Shown: positions 7,539-14,268 of the stretch, in pieces | How positions within the stretch are numbered: position 1 is the stretch's first letter | How the letters are laid out: each line of letters starts with the position of its first letter | Source of the DNA: UBA1563 sp041667115 | Lineage (GTDB): Bacteria > Bacteroidota > Ignavibacteria > Ignavibacteriales > Ignavibacteriaceae | Direction of reading: 5' to 3' | Length of the DNA: 28,617 nucleotides | NCBI GenBank assembly: GCA_041667115.1 | Contig: JBAYFO010000048.1 | Coordinates: 1 to 28,617, forward strand | Program-made: the position numbers and the translations under genes | Notes under the pieces: model-generated | Told to the model about the DNA's origin: nothing | The model's database searches: none | Seen by the model: only the letters and a program-made list of their open reading frames with translations

Positions 7539-10146
7539 TTTTCATCTTCGCAACAACAATTCTTATAGCGGCGTAACTGATATACTCGGGAAGCCGCCTT
7601 TTTAATTCCTTCAAATTACCAAATCCCTTTTCAGCCTGTTGAGCAATCTGTTGATAAAGTTCTTCGGACAAGAGAGCGGAAATGTCTGTCTCAGGGATGT
7701 ATTCCAAAATAGTTTCCACCTGCATTGAGATTACCGGCTCGGCGAGTTTTCTCGTTTTAGCAATTTCCTCTAACGTAAAACCTTTTTGTATGAGCTGATA
7801 CGTCTCTGTAATAGAAGAGGGGAGCGCCCGCTTCCCGGTTTTGATCTCGCTAAACAGCGTTGCATCGTTCGCTTCAAAACTTTCTATAATATCTAGAAAA
7901 GCAGCACCAAGTTTTGTATACATCCGCTGATTGAATCCTTTTATCTTAAGCATCTCAAAATGTGTTGCCGGTTTTATCTCGGCAAGTTCCCTTAGGACGT
8001 CATCACCGCACACAATATATTTTGGCTGTGCAAACTTTGCAGCTACTTTATCTCTCGCTTCTTTCAGCAAATGAAAAAGCTCTAAATTCTTTTCATAATC
8101 TTGAGGCTTTTCTGTTTGAGGAGCAATTCCTTTTTGCAGAAGGAATTGTTTCCCTTTGTTTGTTAGGAAAATTTTCTTGAATTGCTTCGTATCCTTTTGC
8201 AAGTCTTCCGTATCAATAAGATACCGCAAGACGGTAATAATATCCTGCTTTGAAAATGTTGAGCAAACTCCGAACGAGGAAATTGTTTTCAGATTTGTTG
8301 CTTTGGAAGAACCGGAAAGAATGGCGACAAGTTGTGTCTCCGTTACTCCGAGGTCCATCTCGTGTGCGGTTCTTAAAAGAATTTCACGCAAATAATCTAT
8401 TGTTGATTCGGGAAGCGAATCTTTTGTTACGCAGGTATCGCACTTGTTGCATTTGTAGCCGGTAACATCTTCGCCGAAGTACTTCAAGATAAATTTAAAT
8501 CTGCATTCTTTTGCGTAAACAAAATCGATCATCTGCTCAAGCTTTTTCTGCGCATGGAAATAAGCCTGATTCAACTTCATGTAATTGATGTTTAGCTTTG
8601 AACTTTCTACGCGCGATCCTTTTAAGAAAAGACTTTCTCTGCCGAGCGGTTTGGTGTATTCAAGAATTCCGCTGTGCTGTAAGGAAAGTAACGCCTTATC
8701 AATCTCATCGGTCGAGGCACTAAGTTCGTTTGCAAAATCTTGAATAGAAAAATTTATTTTTGAAGTGAAAAGGGAAGAGCCGAATTTCCGTAGTAAAAAA
8801 ATGATCAGTTCCTTTTTTAACGGTGACTTTAGATGCTTTGTATAATTCTTTAGATGTTCCAAATCTATTATGATTTGCAGAGAGTTTTGCCGTTCGAAAT
8901 CGGAAATTAATTTAACATGTCCGGCTTCCTCTAGAATTTTAATTGCCGCATTAAGTAAACCGGAGGAGGACGATTTTGAGAAATCTTTTTTTATGAAAGA
9001 AGCGATGTAATCATAATTGATCGGTATTTCTGTCTCTTTTATCTCGCCGATCTTCACCTTTCCGTAAGTGCAAAGCGCCTCATAAAGTTTCTGGATCAAC
9101 TCTTTATCGGGATAAGTAGATTGAATAAAATATTGATGAATGGAGGAATCGTTCGGTTCAAATAGCAATACCGCGGTGGATGGTTTTCCGTCTCTTCCCG
9201 CTCGTCCGATCTCCTGGTAATAATTCTCAATCGTTCCCGGCATGTTGTAATGGATGACGAGCCGGATATCTTTTTTATCGATGCCCATTCCGAATGCGTT
9301 TGTAGCGATGATAACGGGAGTTTTGCTTTCGAGAAATTCTTCTTGAATTCTTTTCCGCTGCGCTGAAGTTAGTCCGGCGTGATAAAACGAATTTTTAATT
9401 TTATACATCGATAAAACTTGCGAAACGTCTTCAGCTTTTTTTCTTGACGAAGTATAAATGATCGCCGGCGTTTTGTAGAGAGAAACTAACTCAACAACTT
9501 TTTCATCTTTCTTCTTTGTGTTGATGACCTGGATCGACAAATTATCCCGCTCGAACCCTTTAACAAAAACTTTCGGCTGATGCAATCCAAGTTGAACGAG
9601 AATATCCTCACGGACTTCGGGAGTCGCGGTCGCGGTAAACGCCGCAATTTTTTTCACGCCGGAAAAAGCAAGGAACTCTTTTATCTTCCGGTAGCTGGGG
9701 CGGAAGTTGTGTCCCCATTCAGATATACAATGGGCTTCATCAACAAAAACAAAGTTAGGATTAAGCTGCTTTATCTTTTCCGCGAAGTAAAGATTTTCAA
9801 ACCGTTCCGGCGCAACATAGAGGAGTTTTATTTTCCCGTACGAAACTTCCTTCAAGATTCTTTCTATCTCGTAATACTCAAGCGAACTGTTAATAAAAGC
9901 TGAGATCATTTCCGTTTTATTCAATCCGTCAACCTGATCCTTCATCAACGCGATAAGGGGTGAGACGACGATGGAAAAATTCTCGGAGATGAGCGCGGGA
10001 ATTTGATAGCACAAAGATTTCCCGGCGCCCGTTGGCAGAACCGCGAGCACATGATTCCCGGCAAGAATTTCTTTGATGATCTCTTCCTGTCCGAACCGAA
10101 ACTTTTTATAGCCGAAATATTTTTCTAACGCTTGATGGGGAGTCAT
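7528..10146 (-). CDS. recQ: ATP-dependent DNA helicase RecQ, long form
   Basis: 3'-5' superfamily-2 helicase acting in homologous recombination and replication restart. The 872-aa protein is longer than E. coli RecQ (about 610 aa). Walker A is LPTGAGKS (37-44), the DEAH box is at 136-139 followed by CISEWGHNFRPSY, motif III is FTATAT, and motif VI lies in QEIGRAGRDG. A zinc site (KYFGEDVTGYKCNKCDTC, Cys paired with an upstream CRF) begins the RQC region. A winged helix, an HRDC-like domain (LREIAEIK...LKIKGFNQRMYTKLG region) and a C-terminal helix-turn-helix extension (FTLEEIAKTRKLAEPVI) follow. I took the ATG at 10146; an upstream extension to 10215 lacks family similarity. It converges with the rhomboid operon and overlaps it by 11 nt. 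Confidence 0.95.
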   Translation of the reverse strand: MTPHQALEKYFGYKKFRFGQEEIIKEILAGNHVLAVLPTGAGKSLCYQIPALISENFSIVVSPLIALMKDQVDGLNKTEMISAFINSSLEYYEIERILKEVSYGKIKLLYVAPERFENLYFAEKIKQLNPNFVFVDEAHCISEWGHNFRPSYRKIKEFLAFSGVKKIAAFTATATPEVREDILVQLGLHQPKVFVKGFERDNLSIQVINTKKKDEKVVELVSLYKTPAIIYTSSRKKAEDVSQVLSMYKIKNSFYHAGLTSAQRKRIQEEFLESKTPVIIATNAFGMGIDKKDIRLVIHYNMPGTIENYYQEIGRAGRDGKPSTAVLLFEPNDSSIHQYFIQSTYPDKELIQKLYEALCTYGKVKIGEIKETEIPINYDYIASFIKKDFSKSSSSGLLNAAIKILEEAGHVKLISDFERQNSLQIIIDLEHLKNYTKHLKSPLKKELIIFLLRKFGSSLFTSKINFSIQDFANELSASTDEIDKALLSLQHSGILEYTKPLGRESLFLKGSRVESSKLNINYMKLNQAYFHAQKKLEQMIDFVYAKECRFKFILKYFGEDVTGYKCNKCDTCVTKDSLPESTIDYLREILLRTAHEMDLGVTETQLVAILSGSSKATNLKTISSFGVCSTFSKQDIITVLRYLIDTEDLQKDTKQFKKIFLTNKGKQFLLQKGIAPQTEKPQDYEKNLELFHLLKEARDKVAAKFAQPKYIVCGDDVLRELAEIKPATHFEMLKIKGFNQRMYTKLGAAFLDIIESFEANDATLFSEIKTGKRALPSSITETYQLIQKGFTLEEIAKTRKLAEPVISMQVETILEYIPETDISALLSEELYQQIAQQAEKGFGNLKELKRRLPEYISYAAIRIVVAKMKTIS

Positions 10147-10740
10147 TTTATAATTAATGTTCAAAGTTATCTCAACATAGCAAAGTATTGTCTTGACAAA
10201 ATATCTTGCCGGCATGAGTGAATGGTTGAATGATTGAAAGTTTCGATGGCATTCTAGCTGTTACTTTCCGTTGGTTATCTGATTCTGGTTTATCTTATAA
10301 TACTGTCAACATGGACGTATAATAATAGCGATCAAAAAAAATAGAAATGAACTTTGGGGCAGCAGCAGTTTTTCTTCGAGCTACTTCGTGCCTTCTTCGA
10401 GCGCTTCGTGTAAGAACTAAAATCCTTCCGCGAACCTGTCTGCCTCAGGCAGAGAACCACGAAGGTTTTCACGAAGGAATGTGAAGCGAGTTCATCACCG
10501 GTAATTTTGAATTAAATTTTATACAAACATAACAAAAATAATCTTTGTGCGGGAAAAGAGAACCCTGTGTGACAATTGATCTGGGCAAAAAAATGCATTG
10601 CGCACTCATTGAAAATTTTTTGCGGGCTTTGTTACGAAAGGTATAGTAACCTCTTTCATAGCGAACGTTGTGAGAAATAAAAGGGGAGTTCTCCTTCCGA
10701 ATTATTTCGTCCCCATTTTTTCAGTAATTCCAGAAAGAAA
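10147..10740. other. Gene-poor region upstream of recQ
   Basis: About 590 nt with no credible coding sequence. It should contain the recQ promoter at its left end. Other contents are a cluster of CACGAAGG/CTTCGTG words with a palindrome (10381-10480) and a weak GGGGA...TCCCC stem followed by six Ts near 10683-10725. No tRNA or known RNA was recognised. Confidence 0.6.
10381..10480. repeat. CACGAAGG word cluster with TCTGCCTCAGGCAGA palindrome
   Basis: The left half carries CTTCGTG twice (near 10384 and 10404) and the right half CACGAAGG twice (near 10458 and 10471), so the halves can pair. A perfect palindrome, TCTGCCTCAGGCAGA (10439-10453), lies between them. Similar words (CACAAAGGAACACGAAG) occur at about 24110-24126. 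This looks like a short dispersed repeat. Confidence 0.5.
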
Positions 10741-10772
10741 GTGTAGAGACTTACTATGTCAAGTCTCTATAC
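10741..10772 (+). repeat. REP-like hairpin with GTAG head
   Basis: GTGTAGAGACTT (10741-10752) pairs with AAGTCTCTATAC (10761-10772) over 12 bp including one G-T pair, with the 8-nt loop ACTATGTC. A GTAG tetranucleotide sits at the 5' foot, as in repetitive extragenic palindromes acted on by RAYT transposases. There is no T tract, so a terminator is less likely. Confidence 0.55.
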
Positions 10773-10915
10773 CTAATAATTAACAGATATTCTACTTTTG
10801 CAGCTTGATATCGGCAAAAAGGCGGTATATAAACGCTCCATGTTATAGATTTGACTAGCAAAGTAGTTCAATTCCGGTATTTAGCAGAAACCCACCGTGT
10901 GATAGTTATCACTTT

Positions 10916-11096
10916 CCGGCGGCGGAAAGAGTTAACTATATGGCGGAAAGAATCAACTAAGCGACGGAAGGAACTAACTATGTGGCGGAACGAACCAACT
11001 ATGTGGCGGAACGAACCTACTATACCCCGGAAGTTATCGACTATACGGCGGAATGTATTAGCTACACGCCGGAAAGGATCGGCGAGCGGACGTGAA
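10916..11096. repeat. 21-bp tandem repeat, eight clear units
   Basis: The anchor CGGAA recurs exactly every 21 bp at 10923, 10944, 10965, 10986, 11007, 11028, 11049 and 11070, with a degenerate ninth (CGTGAA) at 11091. The consensus unit is close to CGGAACGAACCAACTATGTG plus G. The middle units (10986 and 11007) are nearly identical and the outer ones diverge. Because 21 is a multiple of three, both strands stay open. The plus strand reads heptads such as WRNEPTM and the minus strand heptads such as SFRHIVG. Neither has a convincing start or flanking domain, so I call it a DNA repeat rather than a gene. Confidence 0.85.
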
Positions 11097-11126
11097 GGTT
11101 TTATTCTCAATAAACGACAAACAGCT

Positions 11127-11207
11127 AAAAGCGCAAGCGGCGTATATTTCTACCAACTTCGTGCAGGCAATTTTGTGCAAACGAAGAAGATGGTAGTGTT
11201 AAAATAA
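11127..11207 (+). pseudogene. Orphan T9SS C-terminal sorting tail
   Basis: The last 23 codons before the TAA read SGVYFYQLRAGNFVQTKKM followed by VVLK. This matches the final strands of the T9SS type A sorting domain of the propeller protein encoded to the right (16062-16131), with high nucleotide identity over about 70 bp. Nothing upstream encodes the rest of the domain or a cargo; the frame runs straight into the 21-bp repeat. I read it as the 3' remnant of a deleted or recombined secreted-protein gene. Confidence 0.75.
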
Positions 11208-11391
11208 AATGATGATAAACGATTGAAGTTAACTTCTGGATTTTTTTTGGTGTATTCCCTTTTGAAATCCCTTATTGTCAATAATTGGTAGAATCTGCCA
11301 AGAAATAAAACAATATCAAACAATTTTATTTTTGGATTAAATTCTAAATCATTTCTTATTTTTCCTTACTTCAAATTTGAGAAATTAAATA

Positions 11392-13257
11392 TTGGAAATA
11401 AGCTTGATTCTACTAAGTCGCTATTTGATTGCAAGCGTTTTACTTATGCTTACATCTCTGCATGCTGGAGATAGGGGAATAATAGAACTTACTAATTGGA
11501 AATACATTTCATTCCAAAGTGAAAATGATTCAACTTTTTCTGATCTGTTTAAAATCAATTCGCAAAAGCAAATAAATTGGTTGGATATTCAAAATCCAAG
11601 CAAGATAATCTCTAAAAACGGTGAATTGATTTTTCTTAAAACAGCACTTCCTGAACAATTCGAAAATAATTCAGCTTTATATGTGGGGCAGGTAACGTAT
11701 CCAATGAAAGTGTTTTTGAATAGCAAATTGATTTATGAAATTGGTAGTTTTCAAGCAAAAGCGAACAAATATATTAGATGGAATCAAGTAATAATTGATC
11801 TCCCTAATTACCAAAAAAATTCCGAATTGGTTTTCGAAATTCAAATCGGCAAAGAGTTTAACGGCTTTTTTGAGAAAGTTCTAATAAGCCCATCCATATC
11901 AATGCTTGGTTTTCTCATAAAATCTGATCTGTTCAATATTATATTTTTAGCATTTTCTCTTTTTACAGGTATTGTAACTTGGTTGTTCTATTATTTTGCG
12001 AACAAAACTCGCTTGATGCTGGCTTTTACAATGTTCTTATTTTCAGTTGCAACGCTGTTATTTGTAAATCTTTCAATTGTGCAATTATTGATCAATCTGC
12101 CAATGATCTTTTTGCATCTCAACTACATTATGCTGGGACTTGCATTCATCTTTATTTTCATCATTGTGGAAGAAGTTGTTAATCCCAATTATAGATTTTG
12201 GATAAATCTAATTTGGAAAATTAGAATCGCTATTCTTCTTGTTACAATTTCGCTGATCAGTTTGACTGACCTTGTCTATTTCGGTGTGGTTAAATACGTA
12301 ACGATTTACACTGTTTTGAGTTTTATAGTGGCACTTCTTCTCTTGTATTTAAGCGCTTCAAAAAGATCGTATGAAAGTAAAGTTTTGTTCGTCGGAATTC
12401 TTGGAATTGTGTTTTCAACGCTGTTGGAAATACTGATCTTTTATGTCAAAGGAGTTATTAATACCACATTTGGTTATAAGATCATCGCAATTCCGTTCGG
12501 TGTTATGATGTTCGTTCTTTCAATAATTTGGTTGGGAATATATAACTCGATAAAAACAAAAAAAGAAAAGGAAGAAAGTCAGCGATTAGCTTTTGAATTA
12601 ATTCAAAAAGAAAACATTGCAAGGCAACAATTTGCAGCAAAATTAATCGAGTCGGAAGAACAAGAGAGAAATAGAATAGCTCTTGAGTTGCATGATTCTA
12701 TCGGGCAGAAACTGCTGCTTATAAAAAACAGGATTCACTCTTTGGTTAATAATTTTGCGGGAGAGACAAGCAAAGAAGCATTAATAGATGTCGGCAGTTT
12801 AACAGGCGAAACGATAAGTGAAATTAGAAATATTACCAGCAATTTGCATCCGCCAATTTTGGAGCAGGTCGGTTTAACATCTGCAATTGACGTGCTGGTT
12901 GAAAAATTATCCAAGAATACAAAAATTATGTTCAATGTTTTTATTGATAATATTGATAAACTAATTCCCCCAAAAGATGAAATAAATTTTTATAGAATTG
13001 TTCAGGAAAGTATCAACAATATTATCAAACATTCTCAAGCTTCTGAAGCGTTCGTTAAAATTATAAAAGATGGTGATCTGATTATTCTCGAAATAAAAGA
13101 TGATGGTGTTGGGATGGAAAGAACGAAATCAAAAACAAATAATGGAATCGGTATTACCGGAATGAAAGAAAGAGCCGCGATTTTGGGTTCGGAAATAAAA
13201 ATTAACTCTGATAAAAATGGAACAACAATTAAAATGGAATATCGAAGGGACAAATGA
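11392..13257 (+). CDS. Membrane sensor histidine kinase, NarL/HisKA_3 type
   Basis: Inner-membrane sensor kinase of 621 aa that should autophosphorylate and pass phosphate to the regulator encoded next. A signal-like N-terminus is followed by a periplasmic jelly-roll-like domain (about 30-170; ...LYVGQVTYPMKVFLNSKL..., similar to 7TMR-DISMED2). About seven transmembrane segments follow (about 175-395), then a short coiled coil. The HisKA_3 box is EQERNRIALELHDSIGQ with His434, and the ATPase domain has the N box near 534-548, DDGVGM at 570-575 and GIGITGMKERA. The start is uncertain: TTG at 11392 gives a fuller signal segment, ATG at 11446 is the alternative. A TCAAATTTGA palindrome lies at 11371-11380. 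Its 3' end overlaps the regulator gene by 4 nt (ATGA). Confidence 0.92.
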   Translation: MEISLILLSRYLIASVLLMLTSLHAGDRGIIELTNWKYISFQSENDSTFSDLFKINSQKQINWLDIQNPSKIISKNGELIFLKTALPEQFENNSALYVGQVTYPMKVFLNSKLIYEIGSFQAKANKYIRWNQVIIDLPNYQKNSELVFEIQIGKEFNGFFEKVLISPSISMLGFLIKSDLFNIIFLAFSLFTGIVTWLFYYFANKTRLMLAFTMFLFSVATLLFVNLSIVQLLINLPMIFLHLNYIMLGLAFIFIFIIVEEVVNPNYRFWINLIWKIRIAILLVTISLISLTDLVYFGVVKYVTIYTVLSFIVALLLLYLSASKRSYESKVLFVGILGIVFSTLLEILIFYVKGVINTTFGYKIIAIPFGVMMFVLSIIWLGIYNSIKTKKEKEESQRLAFELIQKENIARQQFAAKLIESEEQERNRIALELHDSIGQKLLLIKNRIHSLVNNFAGETSKEALIDVGSLTGETISEIRNITSNLHPPILEQVGLTSAIDVLVEKLSKNTKIMFNVFIDNIDKLIPPKDEINFYRIVQESINNIIKHSQASEAFVKIIKDGDLIILEIKDDGVGMERTKSKTNNGIGITGMKERAAILGSEIKINSDKNGTTIKMEYRRDK

Positions 13258-13925
13258 TAAAAGACCAAAATAAAATTTCAATTGTTATTGCTGACGATCA
13301 TCCGATGTTCCGTAGTGGCGTAAAATCGGAATTAGAAAAAGAAAGCACTTTTAACATTCTAGCTGAGACCGGGGATGGAAAAGAAGCAATGGAAATGATT
13401 AGCATGTTAAAACCTGATATAGCTGTACTTGACGTAAAAATGCCGGGATTAACCGGAATTGAGATTGCCTCGCAACTGAGAGACTCGGTAAGTAAAACTA
13501 AAATAATTTTTCTCACAATGTATGATGAAAAAAGTGTTTTCTTAAAAGCCGTTAATGAGGGGGTATCCGGATATTTATTAAAAGATGATGCAATAGCAGA
13601 TGTGATTATTGCAGTAAAGGAAGTTGCTTCCGGGAAAAAATTTATAAGTAAAAATCTTGTAGGAATACTTCTTGATAAAGTTAAAACTTTTTCGACAAAT
13701 GAGAACCTAAAACTACCAATTTCGCAATTAACAACAGTCGAGAAGAAACTTTTACTTTTAATATCAGATCTAAAAACGAATGATGAACTTGCCGATTTGT
13801 TATTTATTTCAAAAAGGACAATTGAAAATTATAAGGTTAACTTAGCACGAAAACTTGAACTTAACAGTGCTAGAGATTTGTTGAAATTTTCTGTAAAATA
13901 TAAACAACTGCTAATTAAAGGCTAA
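13254..13925 (+). CDS. Response regulator, NarL/FixJ (LuxR-type HTH) family
   Basis: Cytoplasmic DNA-binding regulator of 223 aa. The receiver domain (about 7-125) has the acidic pair Asp14-Asp15 (IADDHPMFR), phospho-acceptor Asp60 (VLDVKMPG), the switch Thr in FLTMYDE and the conserved Lys in LLKDD. A LuxR-type helix-turn-helix covers about 155-215 (LTTVEKKLLLL...LADLLFISKRTIENYKVNLARKL). It overlaps the kinase stop by 4 nt, indicating translational coupling and a cognate pair. Target genes are unknown; the secreted propeller gene downstream is a candidate by position only. Confidence 0.95.
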   Translation: MIKDQNKISIVIADDHPMFRSGVKSELEKESTFNILAETGDGKEAMEMISMLKPDIAVLDVKMPGLTGIEIASQLRDSVSKTKIIFLTMYDEKSVFLKAVNEGVSGYLLKDDAIADVIIAVKEVASGKKFISKNLVGILLDKVKTFSTNENLKLPISQLTTVEKKLLLLISDLKTNDELADLLFISKRTIENYKVNLARKLELNSARDLLKFSVKYKQLLIKG

Positions 13926-13948
13926 TTAACTTCACTAAAACTTCAAAA

Positions 13949-13986
13949 AGTGAGAAAACTCATCATAGTATTTGGGTATTCTCACT
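13949..13986 (+). terminator. Inverted repeat after the two-component operon
   Basis: AGTGAGAAAAC (13949-13959) and GTATTCTCACT (13976-13986) pair at 10 of 11 positions with a 16-nt loop, 24 nt after the regulator stop. There is no T tract. It may be a transcription end or a binding site. Confidence 0.4.
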
Positions 13987-14089
13987 ACCCACTCTACTTA
14001 TCATTAACTATTTTTACTTCCATCTAACTGCTAAACAAACTATTAGAAAATAGCAAAAGGTCACTAACATTTTAAACAAAGGTATACTT

Positions 14090-14252
14090 ATGAAAAAAGT
14101 TTTACTTCTTGTTATTTTAATTTCAATTCAACTTTTTCCTCAAACAGCGCCATCCAACTACGCAGGCAAGGGCAGTATCTTAGGAGGTAATTTGTCATTT
14201 TTTTGATTCAATCGGCAATATGTTGAGCATTAACAAGTTATACATTAATTAA
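14090..14252 (+). pseudogene. Truncated start of an outer-membrane protein
   Basis: An ATG at 14090 opens a 38-codon frame, MKKVLLLVILISIQLFPQTA then PSNYAGKGSILGGNLSFF, ending at TGA 14204-14206. The signal peptide followed by a GKGSILGGNLSF strand is how many small Bacteroidota outer-membrane beta-barrel proteins begin. Shortening the seven-T tract (14198-14204) by one base would continue the frame for 16 codons (DSIGNMLSINKLYIN) to a TAA at 14250-14252. Even so, no barrel remains. I call it the 5' remnant of a deleted gene; a genuine short secreted peptide is a less likely alternative. Confidence 0.6.
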
Positions 14253-14268
14253 TAAATTTAGGTGTGCA

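Noticed and set aside
10322..10350. AGCGATCAAAAAAA shared with the small membrane gene near 7453
   Set aside because: A 14-bp AT-rich match without flanking similarity is too short to claim a duplication.
10868..11110. 80-codon minus-strand frame of SFRHIVG heptads
   Set aside because: Same cause: repeat periodicity keeps the frame open. No independent evidence of translation, though the heptads look coiled-coil-like.
10851..11207. 118-codon plus-strand frame through the 21-bp repeat as one gene
   Set aside because: The openness comes from a repeat whose unit is a multiple of three; it starts with no ribosome site and only its last 23 codons resemble a protein.
10147..11391. CRISPR array or tRNA in the gene-poor region
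   Set aside because: The only regular repeat is a direct 21-bp tandem without spacers, and no cloverleaf or T-loop sequence was seen.
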